This document shows positions 53,744 through 63,305 of a DNA stretch of 64,000 nt, one piece after another. Under the pieces are notes generated by a model. It saw only the letters and a program-made list of their open reading frames with translations, searched no databases and was not told where the DNA came from. Both the position numbers and the translations under genes were made by a program. Source of the stretch: Antribacter gilvus (GTDB lineage Bacteria; Actinomycetota; Actinomycetes; Actinomycetales; Cellulomonadaceae); the NCBI RefSeq assembly GCF_003946865.1, contig NZ_QXTH01000003.1, positions 1-64,000 on the forward strand, in the 5' to 3' direction. Each line of letters starts with the position of its first letter. The stretch's first letter is position 1.

Positions 53744-54730
53744 TCAGTCCTGCGGCAGCCGGATCATGCCCTCCTGGGCGATCGACGCCACGAGCGTGCC
53801 GTCCTCGCGGTACACCCGCGCGTGGCCGAGCGCCCGCCCGCCCTGGGCCGACGCCGCGCCCTGCACGTAGAGCAGCCACTCGTCGACGCGCACGTCGCGG
53901 TGCCACCACATCGCGTGGTCGAGGCTCGCCATCGGCACGGTGTCGCCCACGTCCATCCAGGACTTGCCGGCGGTACGAAGGACAGGCTCGAGCATGACCT
54001 GGTCGCAGGCGAACGCGAGGAGCGCGCGCTGCAGCAGCTGGTCCTCGCCCGCGATCGGGCGGCGCGCGCGCATCCACACCATCTGGGTGTGGGCCGGCGG
54101 GCGGCCCTCGCGCACCGCGGCGTCGGGCCCCATGTAGAGCGAGCCGCCCACGTGGCGGAGCTCGAACGCGGAGCCCTCGGCCCAGAACTTCGCGGCGGGG
54201 TGGTCGATCCCGGCGAGCTCCTCGAAGGCCGAGCGGACCTCGGTGGGGCCCGGGACGCCGTCGGGCATCGGGGAGGTGTGCTCGAAGCCCGGCTGGTCGT
54301 CCTGGAACGACGCGATCATCGACAGGATCGGCTTGCCGTGCTGGAAGGCGTGCGAACGCCGCGCGCTGAACGACCGGCCGTCACGGAGGCGCTCCACCGC
54401 GAAGTCGATCGCTACGTCCAGCGAGCCCTCGCGCAGGAAGTAGCCGTGCAGGGAGTGGATCTGGCGCCCGTCGGGCACGGTGCGGCCGGCGGAGATGATC
54501 GCCTGGGCCAGCACCTGCCCGCCGTACACCCGCCGGGCGATGCCCGGCACGCTGTCGCCGCGGAACGCGTCGTCCTCGCCCCGGGGGCCCCAGCCCTCCA
54601 GGTGGCGCAGGTCGAGCACCTCCAGCAGGCGGTCCAGGGCGTCGGACGACGGCGGGGCCGACGCCGGAGCGAGGGTCTGGGCGTCCGCCTCACGCGGGGC
54701 CTGGGTCAGGTTGTCGGCAGGTCGGTCCAC
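53744..54730 (-). CDS. tesB: acyl-CoA thioesterase II
   Basis: This encodes 328 aa from GTG; an N-terminal extension of about 35 aa precedes LDRLLEVLDLRHLE. The double-hotdog domains contain RRVYGGQVLAQAIISAGRTV, HSLHGYFLREGSLDVAIDF and SFSARRSHAFQHGKPILSM. The second half has MASLDHAMWWHRDVRVDEWL with the catalytic Asp, and ends GHARVYREDGTLVASIAQEG. It is soluble, and the length is slightly above E. coli TesB (286 aa). Confidence 0.92.
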   Translation of the reverse strand: MDRPADNLTQAPREADAQTLAPASAPPSSDALDRLLEVLDLRHLEGWGPRGEDDAFRGDSVPGIARRVYGGQVLAQAIISAGRTVPDGRQIHSLHGYFLREGSLDVAIDFAVERLRDGRSFSARRSHAFQHGKPILSMIASFQDDQPGFEHTSPMPDGVPGPTEVRSAFEELAGIDHPAAKFWAEGSAFELRHVGGSLYMGPDAAVREGRPPAHTQMVWMRARRPIAGEDQLLQRALLAFACDQVMLEPVLRTAGKSWMDVGDTVPMASLDHAMWWHRDVRVDEWLLYVQGAASAQGGRALGHARVYREDGTLVASIAQEGMIRLPQD

Positions 54731-54834
54731 GGGTCCCGGTGCTCCCTAGTCCTCGAAGTTGTGCGGAATGTTCCTGCGTCCCCCTGCGGGCGAGTGCCTC
54801 GTTCCTCGGCCCTCACCCTTCGGGGTACTCCGGA

Positions 54835-55224
54835 TCACTCCTCGAAGGTGTTGATCATGGAGAACGCCGCACGCTCCAGGTAGTCCCACAGCTGCGACTC
54901 GTGGACCGGCGCGAGGCCCAGCGTGTCCACGGCGGTCCGCATGTGGGCGAGCCATCGGTCGCGGGCCTCCGGGTTCACCTTGAACGGCGCGTGCCGCATG
55001 CGCAGGCGAGGGTGCCCCCGCTGCTCGGAATAGGTGGTGGGACCGCCCCAGTACTGCTCGAGGAAGAGCGTGAAGCGCTCCTTGGCGGGGCCGAGATCCT
55101 CCTCGGGGTACATGGGACGCAGCACGGGATCGTCCGCGACGCCCTCGTAGAAGACGTCCACGAGCCGCACGAAGGTCTCGTGGCCCCCGATCGCGTCGTA
55201 GAAGGAAGGAGCGCTGTCTGTCAC
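54835..55224 (-). CDS. glbO: group II truncated haemoglobin
   Basis: This encodes 129 aa. GTG 55224 is preferred: GAAGAT sits 6 bases upstream and the globin begins at once ([20 protein letters not shown]). Haem residues visible are the B10-region [13 protein letters not shown] with the CD1-region Tyr, the proximal His in RMRHAPFKV, and RWLAHM with the group II Trp at G8. In mycobacteria TrHbO handles oxygen, peroxide and NO. It is monocistronic and divergent from the PTS EIIB gene. Confidence 0.9.
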   Translation of the reverse strand: MTDSAPSFYDAIGGHETFVRLVDVFYEGVADDPVLRPMYPEEDLGPAKERFTLFLEQYWGGPTTYSEQRGHPRLRMRHAPFKVNPEARDRWLAHMRTAVDTLGLAPVHESQLWDYLERAAFSMINTFEE

Positions 55225-55302
55225 CCGGACATCTTCCCATCCGCCCGGGGCCGGGTGGCCAACCGTCGCGTGGCGACGTCCGTCACCCCTTGCGCCCACC
55301 GA

Positions 55303-55308
55303 TACGCT
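55303..55308 (+). promoter_or_regulatory. -10 box of the EIIB gene
   Basis: TACGCT is a TANNNT box about 42 bases before the ATG at 55350. It leaves a short leader with a Shine-Dalgarno (GGAGAG). The -35 is not clear. Confidence 0.35.
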
Positions 55309-55349
55309 GGTGGGAGACCTGCAACGAAGCATCGGTTTGGAGAGAGCAC

Positions 55350-55586
55350 ATGACGAAGGCGAACCAGATCCTCGAGGCTCTCGGCGGCACATCGAACGTC
55401 GTCGACCTGGAGCCGTGCATCACCAGGCTGCGCGTCGAGGTGAGCGACCCGGGCCTGGTGGACGAGCCCGGGCTCAAGTCGTCGGGGGCGTTCGGGGTGG
55501 TGCGTTCGGGCCGCGTGGTCCAGGTGATCGTGGGCCCGGAGGCGGACAACCTCGCGGCAGAGCTGGACGTGCTGCGCGCCTCCTGA
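55350..55586 (+). CDS. single-domain PTS EIIB (glucose/N-acetylglucosamine type)
   Basis: This encodes 78 aa, with GGAGAGAG before the ATG. The phosphorylation motif is [11 protein letters not shown] (C23). The rest ([20 protein letters not shown]) completes the small EIIB fold. No EIIC or EIIA gene is nearby, so it must work with a channel encoded elsewhere, as free-standing GlcNAc/glucose EIIB proteins of actinobacteria do. A regulatory role is also possible. Confidence 0.88.
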   Translation: MTKANQILEALGGTSNVVDLEPCITRLRVEVSDPGLVDEPGLKSSGAFGVVRSGRVVQVIVGPEADNLAAELDVLRAS

Positions 55587-55661
55587 GACGTCCTGACCAG
55601 GATCTCTTGCGCGTTTCGTGAAGACGCGCAGGAGCGGTCGGGTGCGCCCGGCCGCCGCCGG

Positions 55662-55667
55662 TAGCGT
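55662..55667 (+). promoter_or_regulatory. -10 box of the mscS gene
   Basis: TAGCGT lies 8 bases before GTG 55676, so the transcript is leaderless or nearly so. Confidence 0.4.
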
Positions 55668-55675
55668 GTGGCTCC

Positions 55676-56716
55676 GTGACGTCTTCCTTTGCCATGCAGC
55701 TGTTCGAGAGCGCCGAAGAGTTCTGGGAGTGGTTCGGCGACAAGCCGCTGCGCATCATCCTCATCCTGGTCATCGGTCTGATCGCCCTCGGCCTGGTCAA
55801 CCGGACCATCTCCCACCTCACCGAGCGGATCGCCGAGGGCGTCACTCGGGCGCGCTCCACCGGGCAGGGTCGTGCGCCGGGTGCGCCCGGCTCGCCGCAG
55901 GTGGTCGTGGACGCGCCGGCCGGGACCCTGCCGGTCGGGACGACCACCGCGGCCCGGCCCAAGCGCCGCCGCCGCACGAGCCAGGAGCTCATGGCCGACG
56001 CGTTCTCCTTCGCGAATCCCGTGGCGATCCAGCGCCGTGCGCAGCGCGCCCGGACGGTGGGCTCGGTGCTGCGGTCCACGGCCGACATCACGATCCTCAG
56101 CCTGATGGCGCTGATGATCCTCGCCACGCTGGGAGTGAACGTCGCGGCGCTGCTCGGCGTCGCGGGCATTCTCGGCGTGGCTGTCGGCTTCGGGGCGCAG
56201 TCCCTGGTCAAGGACTTCATCTCCGGCATCTTCCTGCTCGTCGAGGACCAGTTCGGCGTGGGCGACAACGTCGACCTGGGCAATGGCGTGAACGGCACCG
56301 TCCAGGAGCTCGGCCTGCGCCTCACCCAGGTCCGCGCCTTCGACGGCACCCTCTGGTACGTCCGCAACGGCGAGATCCTGCGCGTCGGCAACCGCACCCA
56401 GGAGTGGAGCCGCGCCCTGGCGTCGGTCCAGGTCCCGGTCGGCGCCGACGTCGACACCGTCCGCACCGCGCTGGGCCGCGCCGCCGACAAGGTGCAGCAC
56501 GACCCGAACCTGGCCGATCACCTGCTGGAGGCGCCGTCGGTCCGCGGCGTCGACGCCGTCGACGCCGCGTCGCTCACCTTCACCCTGCACGTGCAGACAC
56601 GCCCCGCGAAGCAGTGGGAGGTGGAGCGGGCGCTGCGCCTCGCCGCACACCACGAGCTGCGCGGAGCGGGCATCATCGCGAGCTCCGCACCCGTCGAGGT
56701 GCCGGGGGTCCAGTAG
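55676..56716 (+). CDS. MscS-family mechanosensitive ion channel
   Basis: This encodes 346 aa from GTG. Helix 1 is RIILILVIGLIALGLVN. A basic Pro/Arg-rich cytosolic loop of about 65 aa follows, then helix 2 (ADITILSLMALMILATLGVN). The pore helix is VAALLGVAGILGVAVGFGAQ with SLVKDFISGIFLLVEDQFGV, the Gly/Ala-packed MscS TM3. The beta domain contains VGDNVDLGNGVNGTVQELGL. It would release osmolytes on hypo-osmotic shock and so fits with the trehalose and osmoprotectant genes in the window. Confidence 0.9.
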   Translation: MTSSFAMQLFESAEEFWEWFGDKPLRIILILVIGLIALGLVNRTISHLTERIAEGVTRARSTGQGRAPGAPGSPQVVVDAPAGTLPVGTTTAARPKRRRRTSQELMADAFSFANPVAIQRRAQRARTVGSVLRSTADITILSLMALMILATLGVNVAALLGVAGILGVAVGFGAQSLVKDFISGIFLLVEDQFGVGDNVDLGNGVNGTVQELGLRLTQVRAFDGTLWYVRNGEILRVGNRTQEWSRALASVQVPVGADVDTVRTALGRAADKVQHDPNLADHLLEAPSVRGVDAVDAASLTFTLHVQTRPAKQWEVERALRLAAHHELRGAGIIASSAPVEVPGVQ

Positions 56717-56826
56717 GGCCGGGAGGGGTCCGGTACGGCGGTGCCCACGACGGCGTGGCGGCCCCCGGACGGCGTGGCGCGGCGCACCGGCGAGCCGTCC
56801 TCCGCCGTCCGGAGACGGTGGGATGG

Positions 56827-56832
56827 CAGGAT
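56827..56832 (+). promoter_or_regulatory. -10-like box of leaderless malQ
   Basis: CAGGAT lies 7 bases before GTG 56840. The same hexamer occurs 6 bases before the ATG at 14587. Confidence 0.4.
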
Positions 56833-56839
56833 CGTTCCC

Positions 56840-59149
56840 GTGAGCGACGAGACGACGACACCCGAGGGGCAGGTCCTGCCGACGGGCACGGCCGGTGATG
56901 CCGTGCCGGGTGAGCTCCTCGAGCTCGCGGCGGCGCACAACATCCTGACCGAGTACACCGACCAGGACGGCGTGCTGCAGCAGGTGCGGGCGTCCACCCT
57001 GGTGGCGGTGCTGGGCGCGCTGGGCGTGACGGCGACGTCGTCGGAGGGGGTCGCCGCGAGCCTGGAGAGAGCCCGGGACGCCGAGTGGCGGGCGGTGCTG
57101 CCCGACTGCCTGGTGGTGCGGCAGGGCGACGAGACGCAGGTGCCCGTCCACGTGCCACGCGACTCGGGGGTCCATGCCTGGGTGGAGCTGGAGCTGGCGG
57201 ACCACGCGTCGCTGCCCGCCAGCGCCACGCCGTGGCGGGTCACGCCCACCGGGCCGTCGTTCGGTCATGCCGAGCGGGAGCGTCGCGACCTGGCCCCGGC
57301 GGACGGCGAGGCGGAGTCGCGGACGATCGGCACCCGCACGCTGGAGCGCACGGTGTTCACGGTCCCGGCAGATCTGCCGCTGGGCTGGCACACGATGCAC
57401 GCTCGCTGCGACGCCTTCGCCGTGAGCACCACCCTGGTGGTGACCCCGGAGCGGCTCGAGCTGCCGGCCGGGCTGGCAGAGCGGCAGGCGTGGGGCTTCC
57501 TCGTGCAGCTCTACTCCGTGCGTTCCCGCGACTCGTGGGGGCTGGGCGACCTGGCCGACCTGGCCGACCTCGCGTGGCTCACCGCGCACAACGCGGGCGC
57601 GGACTTCGTGGGGATCAACCCGCTGCACGCCACCGAGCCCACGGTGCCCGTCACGCCGTCGCCGTACCTGCCGGTGTCGCGCCGGTTCCTCAGCCCGCTC
57701 TACATCCGCGTCGAGGACATCCGGGAGACGGCGTACCTGTCCGCCGCCGACCGCTCGCTCGTCGAGTGGGCGGCGGAACCCGTGCGCGAGCTCGCCACCG
57801 ACCTCGGCCCCATCGACCGCGACGCGGTCTGGGAGGCCAAGCGGGCGGCGCTCGAGGTCGTCTTCACGGCGCCGCGGTCGGCCGCGCGCCAGACCTCGCT
57901 CGACGAGTTCGTGCTGGAGCAGGGCCGCGGGCTCGCCGACTTCGCGACGTGGTGCGCCATCGCCGAGCACCTCGACGGCCGCGAGTGGCCGCCGGAGCTC
58001 ACCGACCCCGGCTCCCACGCCGTGACGCTGCTCAGGCGTTCCCTCTCGGAGCGCGTCCAGTTCTACATCTGGGTGCAGTGGGTGGCCGACGAGCAGCTCC
58101 GGGCGGCCCACCGTGCCGGGCTCGACGCCGGCATGCGCGTCGGGCTCCTGAAGGACCTGCCGGTCGGGGTGCACCGCGAGGGAGCGGACGCCTGGGCGAA
58201 CGCGTCCGTGCTCGCCCGCGGCGTCACCGTGGGCGCGCCGCCCGACATGTACAACCAGCAGGGTCAGAACTGGTCCCAGCCGCCCTGGCACCCGGTCGCC
58301 CTCGCGAAGTCGGGGTACGCGCCGTACCGCGACATGCTCCGGACGGTCCTGCGGCACGCGGGCGCCCTGCGCGTGGACCACGTGCTCGGCCTCTTCCGCC
58401 TGTGGTGGATCCCGGGCGGCGCGCGGGCGTCAGCCGGCGCGTACGTGCAGTACGACCACGAGGCGCTCATCGGCATCCTCTGCCTGGAGGCCCATCGAGC
58501 GGGCGCCATCGTCATCGGCGAGGATCTCGGCACCTTCGAGCCGTGGGTCCGCGACTACCTCACCTCCCGCGGGATCCTCGGCACGTCCGTGCTGCTCTTC
58601 GAGCGGGACGACGACGGCGCTCCCCGCGAGCCGGAGTCGTACCGGTCCCTCGCGCTCGCCACCGTGACCACCCACGACCTGCCGCCCACCGCCGGCTACC
58701 TCGCGGGCGAGCACGTGGACCTGCGCGAGCGGCTCGGCCTGCTCACGGAGGACGCCCAGGTGCTGCGCGGCAGGGCCCGGGCCGAGCGGGACGCCCTGGT
58801 CGACGCGCTGTCCCGCCGCGGTCTCACCACGTTCGACCCGTCGGAGCGCGAGCTCGTCGAGGGGCTGCACCGCTATCTGCGTGACACGCCGTCCGTGCTC
58901 GTGGGCGTGCACCTGACCGACGCGGTGGGCGAGCGCCGGGCGCAGAACCAGCCCGGGACGGACCAGGAGTACCCCAACTGGAAGGTGCCCCTGGCCGACT
59001 CGTCGGGCAACCTCGTCCTGCTCGAGGACCTGTTCGACAACGCCCGGCTGCGGTCGCTCGTCGCGGTGATGAACGAGGAGCCGCTGCCGGAGGACCTCCC
59101 GCGGCTGCCGGAGGACCTCCCGCGGCTGACGAAGAAGAAGACCCGCTAG
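56840..59149 (+). CDS. malQ: 4-alpha-glucanotransferase (amylomaltase, GH77)
   Basis: This encodes 769 aa from GTG. The long N-terminal beta domains are usual in actinobacterial MalQ. The GH77 core starts WGFLVQLYSVRSRDSWGLGD. Active-site segments are DFVGINPLHA, LRVDHVLGLFRLWWIPGG (nucleophile Asp), AIVIGEDLGTFEPWVRDYL (acid/base Glu) and ATVTTHDLPPTAGYL, followed by NQPGTDQEYPNWKVPL. It transfers alpha-1,4-glucan segments, and can supply malto-oligosaccharides to TreY/TreZ. The C-terminus has an exact duplication of LPEDLPRL. Confidence 0.95.
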   Translation: MSDETTTPEGQVLPTGTAGDAVPGELLELAAAHNILTEYTDQDGVLQQVRASTLVAVLGALGVTATSSEGVAASLERARDAEWRAVLPDCLVVRQGDETQVPVHVPRDSGVHAWVELELADHASLPASATPWRVTPTGPSFGHAERERRDLAPADGEAESRTIGTRTLERTVFTVPADLPLGWHTMHARCDAFAVSTTLVVTPERLELPAGLAERQAWGFLVQLYSVRSRDSWGLGDLADLADLAWLTAHNAGADFVGINPLHATEPTVPVTPSPYLPVSRRFLSPLYIRVEDIRETAYLSAADRSLVEWAAEPVRELATDLGPIDRDAVWEAKRAALEVVFTAPRSAARQTSLDEFVLEQGRGLADFATWCAIAEHLDGREWPPELTDPGSHAVTLLRRSLSERVQFYIWVQWVADEQLRAAHRAGLDAGMRVGLLKDLPVGVHREGADAWANASVLARGVTVGAPPDMYNQQGQNWSQPPWHPVALAKSGYAPYRDMLRTVLRHAGALRVDHVLGLFRLWWIPGGARASAGAYVQYDHEALIGILCLEAHRAGAIVIGEDLGTFEPWVRDYLTSRGILGTSVLLFERDDDGAPREPESYRSLALATVTTHDLPPTAGYLAGEHVDLRERLGLLTEDAQVLRGRARAERDALVDALSRRGLTTFDPSERELVEGLHRYLRDTPSVLVGVHLTDAVGERRAQNQPGTDQEYPNWKVPLADSSGNLVLLEDLFDNARLRSLVAVMNEEPLPEDLPRLPEDLPRLTKKKTR

Positions 59150-59152
59150 CCC

Positions 59153-59197
59153 CCGCCGAGGTAGTGCCTTCGTCGGACGAAGGCACTACCTCGGCGG
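59153..59197. repeat. 45-bp palindromic repeat, copy 2 (convergent junction, perfect form)
   Basis: Arms 59153-59174 and 59176-59197 are 22 bp each, perfectly complementary around a single base. It starts 4 bases after the malQ stop and ends 14 bases before the pepN stop. It can terminate both convergent genes. It is the best form of the family. Confidence 0.88.
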
Positions 59198-59210
59198 AGC
59201 GGGAGGTGGG

Positions 59211-61790
59211 TCAGGCGTCCGCCGCCTGCGCGGTCAGCGCGCGCTCCGTGCCCGCGAGCGCCTCGATCACCATCCGGCGCAGCGCGGGGGCTGCGTCGGG
59301 GTTCGCGTCGAGCCAGCCACGCGTGGCGTCGGCGAGCTCCTGGGACGCCAGCGGCGCCGGGTAGAAGCCCTCGATGATCTCCTCGGCGATGTGGTAGGTG
59401 CGCTCCTCCCAGACGCGCAGCAGCGCGTCCAGGTAGGGCTGCACCAGGCCGGCGAGCACCGACGGGTCGTTGACGTGGAGCACGCCGAGGCCCGTCTGGC
59501 GGATGATCGCGTTGGGCACGTCCGCAGTGTCGGCCACCGACGAGAACGCCGCCAGCTTGGCCTCGGTGCTCGGCTTCGTGGCGCGGACGCGGGCGGCCGA
59601 CTGGCGGCCGGTCGCGGTGTCGTCGTCGGCGAGCGTGGCGTCGATCTCCGCGTCGCCCGCGGCGCCGTTCAGGACGAGCCCCTCGAGGAGCTCCCACCGC
59701 AGGTCCGTGTCGATCTCGAGGCCGTCGAGTGAGCCGGTCCCGTCGAGCAGCCCGCGCAGCGCGGCCACGTGCGCCTCGGTGGAGGCGAGGTGCGCGAAGA
59801 ACTTGACCAGCTGGAACTGGAGGTCCGACCCGGCGGCCGCGTCCTGGGCGAGTGCCCAGAGCGTGTCGCCGGCCTCGGCCAGGACGGCCGCCCGGCGCTC
59901 GGGCACGACGTACTGCTTGGCGGCCAGGGCGAGCTGGCCCAGCGTGGTACGGATGGTGGTGGACTCGGTCTCCGAGGCGATGTTGCCGAGGACGAGCCGG
60001 ACGTAGTCGCTGGCGGGGGTCTCGCCGTCACGGACCGCGTCCCAGACCGAGCCCCAGACGAGCGAGCGGGCCAGCGGGTCGGAGATCTGGGCGAGGTGCT
60101 CGATCGCGACGGAGAGCGACCTCGTGTCGAGACGGATCTTGGCGTACGCCAGGTCGTCGTCGTTGAGCAGGACGAGCGCCGGGCGGTCGAGCGCGAGGAC
60201 GTCGTCGACGTCCGTGCGTGCGCCGTCCACGTCGACCTCGACGCGGTGCGTGCGCACCAGGGCGCCGTCCACCAGGCTGTAGAACCCGATGCCGAGGCGG
60301 TGCGGGCGCAGCGTGGGCCACTCGGTGGGCGCGCTCTGCAGCACCGTGAACGAGGTGATGCGGCCCTTGTCGTCGACCTCGACCTGGGGGCGCAGCGTGT
60401 TGACGCCGGCGGTCTCGAGCCAGAGGGACGACCAGGAGCTCAGGTCGCGCCCGCTGGTGGCCTCGAGCTCGGTCAGGAGGTCGACCAGCTCGGTGTTGCC
60501 CCACGCGTGCTTGCGGAAGTAGGCCGACACGCCCGCGATGAACGCGTCACGGCCCACCCAGGCCACGAGCTGCTTGAGCACGGAGGCGCCCTTGGCGTAG
60601 GTGATGCCGTCGAAGTTGACCTGGACGTCCTCCAGGTCGTTGATGGTCGCGACGATCGGGTGGGTGGACGGCAGCTGGTCCTGGCGGTAGGCCCACGCCT
60701 TCTCCATCGAGGCGAACGTGGTCCACGCGGCCTCCCACTCGGTGGCCTCGGCGGTCGCCAGGGTGGAGGCGTACTCCGCGAACGACTCGTTGAGCCAGAG
60801 GTCGTTCCACCACTTCATGGTCACGAGGTCGCCGAACCACATGTGGGCGAGCTCGTGCAGGATCGTGACGACGCGGCGCTCCCGCACGGCGTCGGTGACC
60901 TTGGAGCGGAAGACGTACGACTCGGTGAACGTGACGCAGCCCGCGTTCTCCATGGCGCCCATGTTGTACTCGGGCACGAAGAGCTGGTCGTACTTCGTGA
61001 ACGGGTACGGCACCCCGAACGTGGACTCGTAGAAGGCGAAGCCCTGACGGGTCTTCTCGAAGATGTAGTCGGCGTCGAGGTGCTCGGCGAGCGACTTGCG
61101 CGCGAAGGCGCCCAGCGGGATCTCGCGGCCGTCCGACGAGGTGAGCGACGAGCGCTCGACCGAGTACGGGCCGGCGACCAGGGCCGTGATGTACGACGAG
61201 ATGCGGGGCGTGGGCGCGAACGTCCACGTCGCGGCCTCGACCGACGGGTCGGTGGAGTGCTGCGCCGGCGCGGGCTCGGGCGTGGGCTCGTTGCTCACGA
61301 CCTCCCAGTACGCCGGGGCCGTGACCGTGAACTGGAACGTGGCCTTGAGGTCGGGCTGCTCGAACACGGCGAACACGCGCCGGGAGTCGGGGACCTCGAA
61401 CTGCGTGTAGAGGTACACCTCGCCGTCGACCGGGTCGACGAACCGGTGCAGGCCCTCGCCGGTGTTGGTGTAGGCGCAGTCGGCCACGACGACCAGCTCG
61501 TTGTGGGCGGCCAGGCCGTCCAGCGCGATCCGCGAGTCGGCGAAGACGGCCGCCGGGTCGAGCTCCCGGCCGTTCAGCACGATCGAGCGCACGGTCGGCG
61601 CCACGAGGTCGACGAACGTCGCCGCCCCCTCGGTCGCCGTGAAGCGCACGGTCGTGCTCGACCCGAAGGTGGTGGGCCCCCCGGTCAGGTCCAGCGCGAT
61701 CTGGTACGACTCGACAGACACCACGCCGGCGCGCTCGGACGCCTCGGCACGGGTCAGGTTCTCTCCGGGCACGAACTCTCCACTCGTCAC
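59211..61790 (-). CDS. pepN: aminopeptidase N (M1 family)
   Basis: This encodes 859 aa from GTG. Substrate recognition is NMGAMENAG. The zinc site is HELAH (312-316) with E335 in NESFAEY, exactly 18 residues later. The N-terminal beta domain (YQIALDLTGGPTTFGS) and the long helical C-terminal ERAP1-like domain complete the usual length. No signal peptide is seen, so it is cytosolic. It removes N-terminal residues from peptides. Confidence 0.95.
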   Translation of the reverse strand: MTSGEFVPGENLTRAEASERAGVVSVESYQIALDLTGGPTTFGSSTTVRFTATEGAATFVDLVAPTVRSIVLNGRELDPAAVFADSRIALDGLAAHNELVVVADCAYTNTGEGLHRFVDPVDGEVYLYTQFEVPDSRRVFAVFEQPDLKATFQFTVTAPAYWEVVSNEPTPEPAPAQHSTDPSVEAATWTFAPTPRISSYITALVAGPYSVERSSLTSSDGREIPLGAFARKSLAEHLDADYIFEKTRQGFAFYESTFGVPYPFTKYDQLFVPEYNMGAMENAGCVTFTESYVFRSKVTDAVRERRVVTILHELAHMWFGDLVTMKWWNDLWLNESFAEYASTLATAEATEWEAAWTTFASMEKAWAYRQDQLPSTHPIVATINDLEDVQVNFDGITYAKGASVLKQLVAWVGRDAFIAGVSAYFRKHAWGNTELVDLLTELEATSGRDLSSWSSLWLETAGVNTLRPQVEVDDKGRITSFTVLQSAPTEWPTLRPHRLGIGFYSLVDGALVRTHRVEVDVDGARTDVDDVLALDRPALVLLNDDDLAYAKIRLDTRSLSVAIEHLAQISDPLARSLVWGSVWDAVRDGETPASDYVRLVLGNIASETESTTIRTTLGQLALAAKQYVVPERRAAVLAEAGDTLWALAQDAAAGSDLQFQLVKFFAHLASTEAHVAALRGLLDGTGSLDGLEIDTDLRWELLEGLVLNGAAGDAEIDATLADDDTATGRQSAARVRATKPSTEAKLAAFSSVADTADVPNAIIRQTGLGVLHVNDPSVLAGLVQPYLDALLRVWEERTYHIAEEIIEGFYPAPLASQELADATRGWLDANPDAAPALRRMVIEALAGTERALTAQAADA

Positions 61791-62071
61791 GGGCGATGAC
61801 CGCCCTGTGAGACAAATCAGAGTTGATCATGCCACGGACGGGTGACGCTCCCGGGTGCGACGATGTGGTGGCGCCTCTGTGATCACTTCGTGCCGTCCAC
61901 GTCCGCTTTCCTCCAGATCAGGCGGAAAACGTCGGATCCTGGTTCGACCTCGCGGCCCCTGACGTGAGACCCTGCCGGGTGGCCTTGGCGCGACTCGTGC
62001 GCCTGCCTCGGCTGCCATCCATCGTCGGGATGGTCGCGGCGACCCGCCCGACCGAGAACCAGGGAGACGAG

Positions 62072-63223
62072 ATGTCCGGCACTGTGCCGCCTCCGCCGCC
62101 CCCGCCTGGGGGCCCGTCGTACGAGCCGTACGGTGGCGCCGGCGACGAGCCCCGCGCGCCCACCGCACCCACCCAGGAGCAGTCGGCAGTCGCGCCCCAG
62201 GCCTACGGCCAGGCGGCGCAGCCGAACGGTGCCGCGCCGGGCCAGCACGCCCCCGTGCCGCCGGCCCCCGCCGCTCACCAGCCTGCCCCTTACGCCCCGG
62301 CGCCGCCGGTGCAGCGCGTGTCCACCTCGACGCGCATGCCTCCGGCGATCTCGCCGGGTGCTCAGTTCGCGCAGGCCGTCACCCCGGCCCCGGCCAGGCC
62401 CGGCCAGCCCGTGGTGCACTCGGTCCAGGGTCACGGGCACAACCACGCGGGCCAGCCGCAGGGCCAGCCTCCGCAGGACGCGAGCCTGCAGCAGTACTTC
62501 CCGGAGCAGTACGGCGACCAGCAGGGCTACCCGCCGGCGCAGTACCCGCCGGCGGCCCCGTACGCGCCGCAGGGGTACGCAGGTCAGTACGACCAGGGAC
62601 AGCCTGCTCAGTACGCCCCGGGCCAGTACGACCCGCAGTACGCCGCGCAGCCGGCGTACGCCGGCGGCGCGGGTGGTGGCGGGGGGCGTGGCGGGCTGAT
62701 GTCCCGCCTCACGCCCGGCTGGATCGCGTTCATCGCGTTCGACATCGCGCTCGTGGTCGCGGCGGTCATCTTCGCGGTGAGCCTCTTCGGTGAGGACGAG
62801 CCCGAGGACGCGTCCCCGGGCTCGTCGGTCAGCGCGAGCGCGACCCCGGACGCCCCCGCCGGCCCCGCGGCCGACGCAGTGACCTTCAAGTCCCCGACCG
62901 GGAACATCACCTGTTCCGTCACGCCCGACGCCGCCCGCTGCGGCATCGCGACGCTGAACAACCAGCCCGTCCCGGCAGAGAGCTGCGACGGCACCATCGG
63001 GTACGTGGTGACGGTCGACGACGCCGGCCAGGTGGCGCAGCCGTGCGTCGCGCACGCGGACCAGCCCGTGAAGGCGAGCCCCGACATCCCGTCCCTGGAG
63101 TACGGCCAGGAGCAGAAGGCCCACGGCTTCACGTGCACCAGCTCCGACGTCGGCATGAAGTGCGTCTCCGACGCCACCGGAACCGGCTTCTCCATCGCGA
63201 AGGCGGGCATCGGCGCCGCCTGA
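62072..63223 (+). CDS. Pro-rich single-pass membrane protein with Cys-rich extracellular domain
   Basis: This encodes 383 aa. ATG 62072 is preceded by AGGGAGACGAG. Residues 1-215 are disordered and rich in Pro, Gln, Ala, Tyr and Gly (repeats such as GQYD, QYPP, YAPQ). One membrane helix follows (WIAFIAFDIALVVAAVIFAV). The exterior domain of about 125 aa has six Cys (NITCSV, AARCGI, ESCDG, AQPCVA, FTCTSS, GMKCVS), enough for three disulfides. The C-terminal pattern GMKCVSDATGTGFSIAKAGI resembles small secreted actinobacterial domains of unknown function. The inside/outside assignment is inferred from the Cys. Confidence 0.82.
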   Translation: MSGTVPPPPPPPGGPSYEPYGGAGDEPRAPTAPTQEQSAVAPQAYGQAAQPNGAAPGQHAPVPPAPAAHQPAPYAPAPPVQRVSTSTRMPPAISPGAQFAQAVTPAPARPGQPVVHSVQGHGHNHAGQPQGQPPQDASLQQYFPEQYGDQQGYPPAQYPPAAPYAPQGYAGQYDQGQPAQYAPGQYDPQYAAQPAYAGGAGGGGGRGGLMSRLTPGWIAFIAFDIALVVAAVIFAVSLFGEDEPEDASPGSSVSASATPDAPAGPAADAVTFKSPTGNITCSVTPDAARCGIATLNNQPVPAESCDGTIGYVVTVDDAGQVAQPCVAHADQPVKASPDIPSLEYGQEQKAHGFTCTSSDVGMKCVSDATGTGFSIAKAGIGAA

Positions 63224-63241
63224 CGCGCCACGCCCCGGGCA

Positions 63242-63295
63242 GACGACGGCGCCCCGGTCACCTTCCGTACGGAAGGTGACCGGGGCGCCGTCGTC
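63242..63295. terminator. 54-bp perfect palindrome between convergent genes
   Basis: Bases 63242-63268 are the exact complement of 63269-63295, with no spacer; the centre is CCGTACGG. As RNA it makes a very long hairpin after both the membrane protein and the M13 peptidase genes, so it is probably a bidirectional terminator. Confidence 0.8.
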
Positions 63296-63305
63296 GGGCA
63301 GCCTG

